DNA from: an uncultured Thermomicrobiales bacterium
GTDB lineage: Bacteria > Chloroflexota > Chloroflexia > Thermomicrobiales > UBA6265
NCBI GenBank assembly: GCA_902806355.1
Contig: CADCWI010000028.1
Span: forward strand, 1-37,010
Length of the DNA stretch: 37,010 nucleotides
Reading direction: 5' to 3'
Shown piece after piece: positions 1-9,623 of this stretch; within the stretch, counting starts at the first letter, position 1; each line of letters starts with the position of its first letter. Under the pieces are notes generated by a model, which was given only the letters and a program-made list of their open reading frames with translations, had not been told where the DNA came from and searched no databases. A program made the position numbers and the translations under genes.

Positions 1-148
1 CCGACCGCAGAGAATGCCGAGCCGTGATGCACCCAAGCGATGGATGGTCACGCGTTGGTCTGGACTGCTTTTGCAACAATGCGTGTGCCAGAGAATCGAC
101 TGGCTCATTTCCTCTACCGCTCGCTGGCAGGTACATCCCAGATGGTTA
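1..148. other. window edge downstream of iolD, no gene called
   Basis: These bases lie downstream of the iolD stop. On the minus strand two different frames stay open to the window edge, from ATG at 136 (45 codons) and from ATG at 108 (36 codons). Neither translation resembles IolB, IolC or IolG and neither has a convincing ribosome binding site, so no gene is called. Confidence 0.4.
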
Positions 149-2023
149 TCAGACGAGGTGGCGCTGGCGCTTGACGGCGTCCTCGTACGCGACACGCGCA
201 GCCCTGACTGATTCCTGACCGCTGACTTCGGCGATCGGTACATCCCACCAGCTTTCGAAGGACGGCACGGCATCCTGAGAGGTGAGCGGAACGTACACGA
301 CGGTCGTCCGATCATCGCGCTTCGCCGCTACCAGCGCCTCACGAAGTTCGTCGATCGTCGAGGCCGAACGTGCGACCGCTCCCAGGCTCTCCACATTCCG
401 GGCGAAGTCCACCGGCACGAAGTCACCATCAAGCCGTCCAGATGCGGCGTTCCGGAATCGCAGCTCGTTGCCGAACGACCGGGTTCCCGAGGAAGTCTGC
501 AGGTCGCGAATGCATCGGAACCCGCCATTGTCGACAAGCACGATGACGAGCTTGTAGCCCTCCTGGATCGAGGTCACGATCTCCGTGTGCAGCATCAGGT
601 AGGAGCCATCGCCGACCATCACGAAGACCTCGCGATCCGGTGCCGCCATCTTGACGCCGAGCCCCCCGGCGATCTCGTATCCCATGCACGAATACCCGTA
701 CTCGACGTGATACCCCTTGGGATCGCGCGTTCGCCAGAGCTTCAGGAGGTCGCCCGGCATGCCTCCGGCGGCACAGACGACGACATCCCTTGGACCGGCA
801 GCGGCATTGACGGCGCCGATCACCTGCGCCTGCGTCATTTCGGTGGCGGCGTCAGGCTCGATGAGCTGGTCGACGGCCGTGGTCCATTCTCCGGAAAGGG
901 CGACGACTCGCTCCCGCAACGTGTCCCTCTGCCCAGAGGCTCGGGTCTGACCCTCAAGAGACTGGAGTGCCTCGAGCGTCGCCCGTGCATCGCCAATCAG
1001 CGGCGTTCCGCGCAGCTTGTGGGCGTCGCCCGCGTTGACGTTGATTCCCAGGAACGTCACGTCGGGATGCTGGAAGGCCGTCTTCGATGCCGTGGTGAAG
1101 TCGGCGAGCCGCGTGCCGATCGCAATCACCAGGTCTGCGTCCCGCGCAAGCCGATTCGCGGCGAGTCCGCCCGCTGACCCGAGCGGACCAACGTTCCACG
1201 GATGGTCCCACGGGATCGAGCCCTTTCCCGCCTGCGTCTCAGCGACGGGAATCCCCATCCCCTCGGCGAACGTGGCCAGCGCCTCCGTCGCTCCCGAATA
1301 AATCACACCGCCGCCGGCAATGATCAACGGTCGCTCGGCACGGGACATTGCAATAGCGGCAGCTTCAAGGTCTTCCCGTTCGGGTACCGGTCGTCTGATC
1401 TTCCAGACGCGCTTCTCGAACAGAGAGGTCGGGAAGTCATATGCCTCGGCCTGGACATCTTCGGGGAGCGCGATTGTGACGGCTCCGGTCTCGGCAGGAT
1501 CCGTCAGGACTCGCATCGCTTCCGGAAGGCTGCTCAGCAGCTGTGCGGGGCGAGAGATGCGATCCCAGAAGCGAGAGAGGGGTCGAAAGGCGTCATTGAC
1601 GCTCATGTCCTGACTGTATGGAGATTCGAGCTGTTGAAGCACGGGGTGGGGGATGCGGTTGGCGAAGGTGTCTCCCGGCAGCAGCAGCACGGGCAGACGG
1701 TTGACGGTCGCCAGTGCGGCGCCGGTAAGCATGTTTGTCGCCCCGGGACCGACCGATGTCGTACAGGCGAATGTCTGCAACCGGTTCGTCATCTTCGCAT
1801 AGGCTGCCGCCGTATGGACCATAGCTTGTTCATTTTGCGGCCGGTAGAAGGGGAGGTCGGCTCCGTATTCCTCCAGTGCCTGGCCGATGCCTGTCACATT
1901 GCCATGGCCGAAGATGCCAAACACTCCCGGAATGAGTCGCTGCTCGACTCCGTCCCGGGCAGTGAACTGGGCGGAAAGGAACCGTACCAGAGCCTGGGCG
2001 GTCGTCAGCCGGATGGTGGTCAT
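149..2023 (-). CDS. iolD: 3D-(3,5/4)-trihydroxycyclohexane-1,2-dione hydrolase (IolD)
   Basis: Thiamine-diphosphate enzyme of myo-inositol catabolism that opens the ring of trihydroxycyclohexane-dione to give 5-deoxy-glucuronate; cytoplasmic. The 624 residues match the family length. The acetolactate-synthase-like fold is visible: an N-terminal pyrimidine-binding domain containing GIFGHGNVTG (about residues 36-45), a central domain and a C-terminal ThDP domain with GDGSYLML and VLVDNGG (about residues 460-490). IolD is distinguished from acetolactate synthase by the GHGNV region and by its partner gene. Its ATG overlaps the iolE stop by four bases (ATGA), so the two are translationally coupled. 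Kinase, dehydrogenase and isomerase genes of the pathway are not in the window. The IolD assignment is strong from motif plus context. Confidence 0.9.
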   Translation of the reverse strand: MTTIRLTTAQALVRFLSAQFTARDGVEQRLIPGVFGIFGHGNVTGIGQALEEYGADLPFYRPQNEQAMVHTAAAYAKMTNRLQTFACTTSVGPGATNMLTGAALATVNRLPVLLLPGDTFANRIPHPVLQQLESPYSQDMSVNDAFRPLSRFWDRISRPAQLLSSLPEAMRVLTDPAETGAVTIALPEDVQAEAYDFPTSLFEKRVWKIRRPVPEREDLEAAAIAMSRAERPLIIAGGGVIYSGATEALATFAEGMGIPVAETQAGKGSIPWDHPWNVGPLGSAGGLAANRLARDADLVIAIGTRLADFTTASKTAFQHPDVTFLGINVNAGDAHKLRGTPLIGDARATLEALQSLEGQTRASGQRDTLRERVVALSGEWTTAVDQLIEPDAATEMTQAQVIGAVNAAAGPRDVVVCAAGGMPGDLLKLWRTRDPKGYHVEYGYSCMGYEIAGGLGVKMAAPDREVFVMVGDGSYLMLHTEIVTSIQEGYKLVIVLVDNGGFRCIRDLQTSSGTRSFGNELRFRNAASGRLDGDFVPVDFARNVESLGAVARSASTIDELREALVAAKRDDRTTVVYVPLTSQDAVPSFESWWDVPIAEVSGQESVRAARVAYEDAVKRQRHLV

Positions 2024-2952
2024 GGGGTGTGCTCCTGCTCCGGATCGAGTTGGCGCGTACGGGCCGCAGCGGCGACGACGAAGTCGAGGTTCGCGCGCGC
2101 TGTCTCGGTCGGATCCCCGAGAGAGGTGTCCTGCTCGATTACGACGAATCCGTCATAGTTCCTGTCGACGAGCGATTGCACAATTCCGCCGACGCCGACC
2201 GACCCCTGTCCCAGAGGCGGAAACACGATATGGCGCAGCGCTTCGAGAAATCCCCAGTGCAGTGTCTTCGCCAGCTGCAGCACCGCGGGGTCCACGTCCT
2301 TAAGGTGGAAATATCCGATCATATCCGAGTGATCCTTGATGAACTGTTCCGGATCACCACCGCCAAAGGCGTAATGGCCGGTGTCGAGGCAAAGATCGAC
2401 CGAGGAACCGGACAGACGGGTCAAAAGTTCATCCACCTCCCGGGGCGCTTCGATGAAGGTTCCGGCGTGATGATGATAATGAACACGAATGTCGTACCTG
2501 GCGCCCATCTCGGCCACCTGATGGAGGCGAGTCGCCATCGCCGCGTACCCGTCGGCGTTCAACGACAGCGACCCGTCCAGGGGCACCACCCCCGCGCAGG
2601 CGACCCGTTGAGGTCTCAATACATCCGACACGATGAGGTTGTTGCAGCCGATGCGCTGGAGCAGGCTACACCGCGTGGTGACGCTCGCCAGATCGCGCTC
2701 GAACGCGGCGCGATCCTGGGTATCGACCCAGAAGTAGGCGCCACAGAACAGCATCGACCGTTTGGCCATCTCTTCGGAGATCGCTTCGAGGTCGCTGCCG
2801 AGCGCGGCATCGTACTCCGTGATGCGGAAGCCCGCCCCAAGCATCTCATCCAGGATCTGTGGAAACGGGATGTGCTTACGCCATCCGGGGAGGTCGGAGA
2901 CATTCCAGTTCACCGGTGCCGTCGCGATACGAAGCGGCGACCCGTCAGCCAT
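2020..2952 (-). CDS. iolE: IolE-like inosose dehydratase (sugar phosphate isomerase/epimerase fold)
   Basis: Predicted to dehydrate 2-keto-myo-inositol to the dione that IolD then hydrolyses. It is a 310-residue TIM-barrel protein of the xylose-isomerase-like family; the start (IATAPVNW, residues 9-16) is typical of IolE, and barrel metal or substrate residues appear as HYHHHAGTF, DTGHYAFGG, YFHLKDVD and VVIEQD. The gene starts eight bases inside the upstream HAD gene and ends overlapping the iolD ATG, giving a tight three-gene operon. The family is broad, so the substrate rests mainly on the adjacent iolD. An isomerase acting on a related sugar is the alternative. Confidence 0.8.
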   Translation of the reverse strand: MADGSPLRIATAPVNWNVSDLPGWRKHIPFPQILDEMLGAGFRITEYDAALGSDLEAISEEMAKRSMLFCGAYFWVDTQDRAAFERDLASVTTRCSLLQRIGCNNLIVSDVLRPQRVACAGVVPLDGSLSLNADGYAAMATRLHQVAEMGARYDIRVHYHHHAGTFIEAPREVDELLTRLSGSSVDLCLDTGHYAFGGGDPEQFIKDHSDMIGYFHLKDVDPAVLQLAKTLHWGFLEALRHIVFPPLGQGSVGVGGIVQSLVDRNYDGFVVIEQDTSLGDPTETARANLDFVVAAAARTRQLDPEQEHTP

Positions 2953-3799
2953 GACCGACGATCGCCTGCGTCATGGCCGGCAGGTCGGTGAAGATGAAAT
3001 CGGGCAACACCTCCGCGTGCTCGAGGTCCTCGCGTTGCGACACGCCGGTTAGAACCAGTGCGGTGCGCAGGCCTGCGCGGTGTCCGGAGAGAATGTCCGT
3101 GTCCAGCCGGTCCCCAACCATGATTGTCTTCCCGGCTGTGGTACCGAGCAGCTCGATGCCTTTGATCATCATCAAAGTCTCTGGTTTGCCGACGACGACG
3201 GGCTGTGTCCGCGAGGCGGTAGCGATCGCGGCGACGATGCTGCCCGCGCCAGGCTGGACGCCGCCTTCGATCGGGAGCGTGGCATCAGCATTGGTGGCCA
3301 CGAAGCGGGCGCCGTCGAGGATGGCTTGCATTGCGCGCCGGAGCTTGACGTAAGTGAACTCAAGGTCGAGACCGGCGACGACGGCGTCCACATGTTCGTC
3401 CACGTCATCAGTGGCTGGCCGGAACGCCGTGCCCGTGAAGATCTGCTCATCGAGAGCCGGCATGCCGACTGTGAGAATCCGGGCGTCGGGTTCCAGCTCT
3501 CCGAGCAAGTAGTCACGTGTCGCGGTGGCTGACGTTTGGATATCGGCTTCGCTGACATCGACACCCATGTCCGCCATTCGCCTGACGTAAGCGGCTGGCG
3601 TGGCCATTGAATTGTTCGTCGCCAGGAGAAACTTGATGCCCCGGACCGTCAACGCATTGAACAGGGCCTGAACGCCCGGCAGCGGCGTCTTTCCTCGATA
3701 CAGCACTCCGTCCATGTCGAAGATAAAGGCTTCCGCATCCCGGAGCCGAAAAGTAGCCGAATCTTCCATCGGAGATTCGATGTCTGGCTTGATCGCCAT
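2945..3799 (-). CDS. HAD-IIA family sugar phosphatase (NagD / p-nitrophenyl phosphatase-like)
   Basis: Cytoplasmic haloacid-dehalogenase-type phosphatase of 284 residues. The motifs are in order: motif I FIFDMDGVLY (Asp nucleophile in DMD, about residues 26-35), motif II ATNNS, the lysine motif VGKPET and motif III MVGDRLDTDI, with a C2-type cap between motifs II and III as in NagD. The substrate is unknown; relatives hydrolyse sugar phosphates or nucleotides. It is first in the operon with iolE and iolD and overlaps iolE by eight bases, so a role in inositol or sugar-phosphate metabolism is plausible but is only inferred from position. An AAAGG sequence precedes the ATG. Confidence 0.85.
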   Translation of the reverse strand: MAIKPDIESPMEDSATFRLRDAEAFIFDMDGVLYRGKTPLPGVQALFNALTVRGIKFLLATNNSMATPAAYVRRMADMGVDVSEADIQTSATATRDYLLGELEPDARILTVGMPALDEQIFTGTAFRPATDDVDEHVDAVVAGLDLEFTYVKLRRAMQAILDGARFVATNADATLPIEGGVQPGAGSIVAAIATASRTQPVVVGKPETLMMIKGIELLGTTAGKTIMVGDRLDTDILSGHRAGLRTALVLTGVSQREDLEHAEVLPDFIFTDLPAMTQAIVGHG

Positions 3800-3872
3800 G
3801 GGAAACCTTTCGCGAAGTCTGTTGTCCTTCGCGATCCTACCAGATGGAGAACCTTGGTGGTGTCACCCTGGA

Positions 3873-3904
3873 GGGTTGGCTCATCCGCGCGGATGGGCCA
3901 ACCC
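3873..3904 (-). terminator. strong hairpin between HAD and DJ-1 genes, probable terminator
   Basis: The arms GGGTTGGC and GCCAACCC enclose a second stem CATCC/GGATG around GCGC, giving a nearly continuous 14-bp stem with one wobble pair. It lies 15 bases past the stop of the DJ-1 gene on the minus strand. There is no U-tract, so it may be a U-less terminator or a transcript-end stabiliser. Confidence 0.5.
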
Positions 3905-3918
3905 CCGGATCAATCCCA

Positions 3919-4437
3919 TCAGCGCTTGAGTGCCGTGGTGAGCGCCTCGTTGAATTCCGGCAGGTCATCAGGTACACGCGACGTAATCAGGTTCCCGTCA
4001 ACGACCACCGGCTCATCGACATAGTTGCCGCCGGCATTCCTGATATCGTCTCGCACCTTGTTGACCGCGGTCAGCGTTCGACCCTTGAGCGAATCGGACG
4101 AAATCAGGAGCTGGGCGCCATGACAGATCGCGCCAACTGGTTTCCCTGAATCCACGAACTGGCGTGTCCATTCCACCGCACTATCGTCGATTCGGAGGTT
4201 CTCGGGAGATCCGCCGCCGGGGATCAGGAGCATGTCGAACTCGGACGGAGAGACGTCGGCGAACGTCACGGTGGAGGAGAGGACCTCGCCCTTTTTGCCC
4301 TTGATCTCACCGGTTTCGGTGCCAATGATCGTTACGGTCGCGCCCGCCTTCTCCAGGGCTTCGATCGGTGATGTGGCCTCGACGTCCTCGAAGTTGGCGG
4401 CAAGGACGACCGCGACGCGCTTTCCTGATTCAGTCAT
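3919..4437 (-). CDS. DJ-1/PfpI family protein (type 1 glutamine amidotransferase-like)
   Basis: Small cytoplasmic protein of 172 residues in the PfpI/YhbO branch, whose members are linked to glyoxal or protein-damage defence or, in a few cases, proteolysis. The nucleophile elbow is AICHGAQ with Cys105-His106, and acidic residues of the FEDVE segment (residues 16-20) supply the expected partner Glu. A GGGG-rich loop (LIPGGGSPENLR) is also typical. A longer frame reaches 4521, but the ATG at 4437 is preceded by AGGAG and matches the family N-terminus, so it is chosen. The gene is divergent from the M20 peptidase. The exact activity cannot be stated. Confidence 0.9.
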   Translation of the reverse strand: MTESGKRVAVVLAANFEDVEATSPIEALEKAGATVTIIGTETGEIKGKKGEVLSSTVTFADVSPSEFDMLLIPGGGSPENLRIDDSAVEWTRQFVDSGKPVGAICHGAQLLISSDSLKGRTLTAVNKVRDDIRNAGGNYVDEPVVVDGNLITSRVPDDLPEFNEALTTALKR

Positions 4438-4558
4438 GTGTATAACACTCCTGGCAACGTGACGGCGGTACGTGCCGCCCCCAGTGAATTCGAGTGGCAG
4501 CACTCTGGCTGCCTGTTCCACTCTCGAGCAAGATGCTCACCAGCGGAGACATGCCTGC

Positions 4559-5782
4559 ATGAACCCATCATATCCGCCACCTTCGGACATCGGAGGGCTC
4601 ACGGATGTACAGCGTGCCGTCCTGATGGAAATTGTCGACGAGGAGGTCGTCCAGTTTCATCGCGACCTCGTGCGTATCCCGTCGATCAATCCTCCCGGGG
4701 ACGTACGCGAGGTGATTGCCGCTTGCGCCCGCCCCCTCACGGTCGCCGGTTTCACGTCCGAGATCGTTCATGACCGCCCGACGATGCCCAACCTGATTGC
4801 ACGGCTTGGGAACGATGATGGCCCGGAACTGTGCTTCAACGCCCATGTCGATGTCGTCCCTACCGGAGAGCAGAGTGCCTGGACCCATGATCCGTTTGCC
4901 GCCGATCTGGTCGACGGCCGCATCTACGGACGTGGAGCTGGCGACGACAAGGCGAGCGTGACGGCACAGGTCGTGGCGGGCATCGCGCTGGCTCAATCCG
5001 GTGTCCCGCTCAAGGGCCGATTGATCGTCAATGAAGTTGCGGACGAGGAGGTCGCCGGCATTCATGGCGCCAAGTTCATCACCGATGCCGGGCTCATCTC
5101 CCCCGACTATGTGATCGTCGGCGAGCAGACCATGAACCGGGTCGCTCTTGGCGAGAAGGGCTCGGGTGCCATGTATATCAACGTCCGCGGTCGAACGGCC
5201 CATGGCGCACTGCCATGGGAGGGGATGAATGCGATCGAGGCCATCGCAGAGATCATCGTGGCCTTGCGCCGGGAGCACTGGCCAGTATTGGAAACGCGGA
5301 CGCACCCGTTCTTTCACCACTCATCTGGCTCGGTGAACATGATCGAAGGCGGGGTGAAGGCCAACGTTGTGCCGGACTTCGCCAGGATCTTTATCGATCG
5401 CCGCCTCGTGCCGGGTGAATCGCCCGATGGGGTCAGGGAGGAGATCGGCGAGATCGCCCGGCGAGCAGTTGCTGGCATGCCGGGAATCAGAATCGAGGTC
5501 GAAGACCCGGGATGGGGCGGCGCCGCGACCTTGCAGGCGGAGGACGCCCCACTGGTGCAGTCGATGATCGGCGCTAACCAGCAGCTCGGCCTCTCGACCG
5601 AATTAACGGGTTTCAGCATGGCCACCGATGGCCGGTACTTCGCGAGAAAGGGCATTCCCGCGATCATCTACGGTCCTGGAGATCCCAGACTCGCCCATGT
5701 GCCGGACGAATGGGTGGGCGTGGACGAGGTGATCCAGGCGACACGCTCCTATGCGCTGGCTGCTGTCGCATTGCTCACCTGA
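4559..5782 (+). CDS. M20 family metallopeptidase (ArgE/DapE-type deacylase)
   Basis: Di-zinc amidohydrolase of 407 residues. Metal and catalytic residues are all present: NAHVDVV (His96, Asp98), GRGAGD (bridging Asp129), ADEEVAG (catalytic and ligand Glu163-Glu164) and a C-terminal RLAHVPDE that gives the last His. A dimerisation lid with RTAHGALPWEG lies in the middle. Family members cleave N-acetyl-ornithine, N-succinyl-diaminopimelate or peptides; the sequence alone does not choose between them, and no arginine or lysine genes are adjacent. The ATG at 4559 has a GGAG upstream (around 4543-4547); the longer frame from 4472 would add 29 atypical residues and is rejected. Confidence 0.88.
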   Translation: MNPSYPPPSDIGGLTDVQRAVLMEIVDEEVVQFHRDLVRIPSINPPGDVREVIAACARPLTVAGFTSEIVHDRPTMPNLIARLGNDDGPELCFNAHVDVVPTGEQSAWTHDPFAADLVDGRIYGRGAGDDKASVTAQVVAGIALAQSGVPLKGRLIVNEVADEEVAGIHGAKFITDAGLISPDYVIVGEQTMNRVALGEKGSGAMYINVRGRTAHGALPWEGMNAIEAIAEIIVALRREHWPVLETRTHPFFHHSSGSVNMIEGGVKANVVPDFARIFIDRRLVPGESPDGVREEIGEIARRAVAGMPGIRIEVEDPGWGGAATLQAEDAPLVQSMIGANQQLGLSTELTGFSMATDGRYFARKGIPAIIYGPGDPRLAHVPDEWVGVDEVIQATRSYALAAVALLT

Positions 5783-5802
5783 TCGCCGCGATAGGCTGAG
5801 CA

Positions 5803-5832
5803 GTGCGAACGCTCGGAAGCAAGCATTCGCAC
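5803..5832 (+). terminator. probable terminator of the M20 peptidase gene
   Basis: GTGCGAA and TTCGCAC form a 7-bp stem with a further GCT/AGC pairing inside, followed by TTTCG. It lies 20 bases after the M20 stop. The short T-run makes this a modest prediction. Confidence 0.45.
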
Positions 5833-5942
5833 TTTCGTAAGCCGGCACCGGTGGTCATGCGTTGCTTGACGCCCAGACCTCTAGCGCAGGTTCCCCTTGG
5901 GTATCCTATTCGTTTCTATAGCCCCCCAGTGGGCGACATATC

Positions 5943-5995
5943 CAAGGAGGCAAATCCATCCGGTTCATTGATGCCAGGATGGATTTGCCTCCTTG
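5943..5995. repeat. perfect 19-bp inverted repeat between convergent genes
   Basis: The arms 5943-5961 and 5977-5995 are exactly complementary over 19 bases and enclose a 15-base loop. One arm contains AAGGAGG, a Shine-Dalgarno-like core, and the other its complement. It lies between the M20 peptidase and thrS, which converge here. No U-tract follows on either strand, so it is not a textbook intrinsic terminator. A bidirectional U-less terminator, a small-RNA stem or a mobile repeat copy are all possible. Confidence 0.8.
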
Positions 5996-6030
5996 AAAGA
6001 GTCACCATGCCCGGACGGCAATCCGCAAAC

Positions 6031-7839
<1,809 letters not shown>

Positions 7840-8173
7840 GATGCCCTCCCGGGTTTGAAACTCGCCGTCATCAACGGCGCTTCGGATGCAACAGGAAACG
7901 GCCCGGCAGTCCGCAAGGGACGCCGGGCCGACGTGGTTCCACCCTAGTTTCGAACACAGCGGGAGAGGACCTGCAGCGTTCGCTCTATTGAGCCCGATAA
8001 CGGTGGGCGTCCGAGAATCCGTACTGTTGCCCTCGAAGAGGATCACGTTCCGGACCCCGCTCACAGGGGGTACCGCGTATGGCGGCTGTGCTCCGGCTTC
8101 CACCAGGTCCGGATTCGCTGTCATGCCTGCCAAAGCGACGCATCCTGATCACAGCGTTCGCTATGCACTTTCT
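7840..8173 (-). promoter_or_regulatory. T-box riboswitch leader of thrS
   Basis: About 330 bases of minus-strand leader carry the T-box signature AGGGTGGAACCACG (7932-7945), followed by a terminator hairpin (7899-7930). Stem I is recognisable: the apical part has an AGCGAA bulge then a UCCGG/CCGGA stem closing a GGUGGAAG loop (around 8093-8125), and below it UGGCAGGC pairs with GCCGCCA. A candidate threonine specifier ACC is at 8069-8071. The UGGA in the T-box would match a tRNA with discriminator U. Uncharged tRNA-Thr should stabilise the antiterminator and allow thrS transcription. The T-box call is firm; the specifier position is tentative. Confidence 0.88.
7899..7930 (-). terminator. T-box terminator hairpin
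   Basis: CGGCCCGGC and GCCGGGCCG pair over 9 bases and an inner GTCC/GGAC stem closes a CTTGC loop. The stem lies directly after the T-box sequence, and the following GTTTCCTGTT is only partly U-rich. This is the expected place for the regulated terminator. Confidence 0.75.
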
Positions 8174-8179
8174 AACGCG

Positions 8180-8208
8180 ATATTAGGTTCCGCTCGCCCG
8201 CATGTCAA
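8180..8208 (-). promoter_or_regulatory. consensus sigma-70-type promoter of thrS
   Basis: On the minus strand TTGACA (8203-8208) and TAATAT (8180-8185) are separated by exactly 17 bases. The first three bases of the -10 box are the TAA stop of the carboxypeptidase gene upstream. Transcription should start near 8173, at the head of the T-box leader. Confidence 0.85.
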
Positions 8209-9427
8209 CGTGGGCTCTTCGCCGGCCTGGGTTGCGGTAGGTGATACCGCCCCGGATCAGGATCAAACCGGTTGCGGCGGCGATCGCGATCCAGACGTTG
8301 CGCTCCGAGAAACCGCCCCCGGTCACCGGTGCGGCCTCTTCGAGCGCTGGCCTGTCCTCAGCCTGTGCGGGTGCCGGCTGACCGGTGGAGCGGGAAACCG
8401 CGCCCCCGGACACGACGCTTCGAGCGATCTGCACGGAGGCGGGATCGGTGAAGCTGGCCGTGTCTCCAGCAAACGATTCTCCGGAAGCGAGAAGCCGCTG
8501 TTTCTGATCGAATCCGTACTCCAGGAGCAGGCGATTGTCGTCATACCAGTCGCCGGGCGCGATACCATCCAGCGTGACCGCCACCATCCGCTCATCGCCT
8601 TGGCCCGCGATGTTCATCAGGCAATAACCGGCATCCAGGTCGAAACCGGTCTTGCCACCGATGATGGACTCGTTCTCCTTCAGGAGCCGATTGGTGTTGG
8701 TCACCTGGAGCCCGTTGGATGCCGTGTACTCGGTCGTGCCGAGCATCTCCATCAACAATGGATCGTTGCTCACATAGCGGGCAAACGCCGCGACATCCCA
8801 GGCGCTCGAATAGTGGCCCGGGACGCCCCAGCCGTGCGGGTTCACGAGGTGTGTGTCGGTCAATCCCATGTCGGCGATACGCTGATTCATCAAGTCCATG
8901 AACCGTTGGGTAGCCTGCTTGGCAGTATCGCCAGGCTGGGCTCCAAGCGTTCTCGCGATCGCGTTCGCCGCGTCGTTGCCGGATGGCAGGAGCATGCCGT
9001 ACAGCATGTCTTCAAGGGTGTAGGTCTCCCCAACGCCGAATCCCATGACGGTGCCTGACGATCCGAAATAGTCGCCTTCTGGGGATCGAAGGTCACTGTC
9101 CTCTGTCGTGATTGGCGTATCGAGCGGCGCCATCGCCATGGCCTGGACGGCGGTGAAGACCTTGGTCAGGGAGGCAATCGGCACGTCGTCATGGGCGCCC
9201 TTCTGGGCGAAGACATGGCCAGTTTCAACGTCCACCACGATATATCGCTTGGAGTTGATCTGCAGCTCCGGTACTTCCTGTGCCGACATGGCGATCAGAG
9301 GCAACGGCCGAGCCATGCAAACAATGGCGATGAGCACCAGAAGTCGCCCGTACCTCACGTAAGGTCCACCGGCGAGGTGAGCGGTGTCACGGGGACGAAT
9401 CGCAGTCGATATGAAGGCTGGACGCAT
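8183..9427 (-). CDS. D-alanyl-D-alanine carboxypeptidase (S11 family, PBP5-like)
   Basis: Trims the terminal D-Ala of peptidoglycan pentapeptides outside the membrane. The three penicillin-binding motifs are present: SLTK (Ser86-Lys89), SGN (149-151) and KTG (259-261). A hydrophobic signal segment (about residues 27-47) ends near AMSAQE, and a second hydrophobic stretch followed by basic residues near the C-terminus would anchor the protein. The ATG at 9427 gives 414 residues; a GTG at 9358 with GGTGG upstream would start right before the signal peptide and may be the true start. The region between them also holds the run-off from the tRNA-Val terminator. Function is secure; the start is not. 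Confidence 0.9.
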   Translation of the reverse strand: MRPAFISTAIRPRDTAHLAGGPYVRYGRLLVLIAIVCMARPLPLIAMSAQEVPELQINSKRYIVVDVETGHVFAQKGAHDDVPIASLTKVFTAVQAMAMAPLDTPITTEDSDLRSPEGDYFGSSGTVMGFGVGETYTLEDMLYGMLLPSGNDAANAIARTLGAQPGDTAKQATQRFMDLMNQRIADMGLTDTHLVNPHGWGVPGHYSSAWDVAAFARYVSNDPLLMEMLGTTEYTASNGLQVTNTNRLLKENESIIGGKTGFDLDAGYCLMNIAGQGDERMVAVTLDGIAPGDWYDDNRLLLEYGFDQKQRLLASGESFAGDTASFTDPASVQIARSVVSGGAVSRSTGQPAPAQAEDRPALEEAAPVTGGGFSERNVWIAIAAATGLILIRGGITYRNPGRRRAHVDMRASGT

Positions 9428-9466
9428 CGATCGAAGGTTTGCACGTTCATCCGGCCACTATACCAA

Positions 9467-9497
9467 AACACCGGTGCCCTCTTCGGACACCGGTGTT
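9467..9497 (-). terminator. terminator of tRNA-Val
   Basis: AACACCGGTG and CACCGGTGTT form a perfect 10-bp stem, ending in TTTT on the minus strand, 8 bases beyond the tRNA 3' end. Confidence 0.8.
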
Positions 9498-9504
9498 CTG
9501 CGGC

Positions 9505-9581
9505 TGGTGGGCGATACTGGACTCGAACCAGTGACCTCCACGATGTCAACGTGGCGCTCTAGCCAGCTGAGCTAATCACCC
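9505..9581 (-). tRNA. tRNA-Val (anticodon GAC)
   Basis: The 77 bases fold as a full cloverleaf. The acceptor arm is GGGTGAT paired with ATCGCCC (one G-T pair), the D-arm begins TTAGCTCAG, the anticodon stem CCACG/CGTGG closes the loop TTGACAT with anticodon GAC, and the T-arm contains GGTTCGAGTCC. The discriminator base is A and the 3' CCA is encoded. It reads GUC and GUU valine codons. Confidence 0.97.
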
Positions 9582-9593
9582 AATTGCTCGGAA

Positions 9594-9623
9594 AGTATAG
9601 GTCGCCTACCACGAGAGGGTCAA
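9594..9623 (-). promoter_or_regulatory. promoter of tRNA-Val
   Basis: TTGACC (9618-9623) and TATACT (9594-9599) on the minus strand are 18 bases apart, just upstream of the tRNA. The -35 box overlaps the TGA stop of the deoxyribosyltransferase-like gene. Confidence 0.75.

Noticed and set aside
7840..8133. 98-residue N-terminal extension of ThrS
   Set aside because: It overlaps the T-box leader, does not resemble a TGS domain, and the ATG at 7839 has a strong ribosome binding site.
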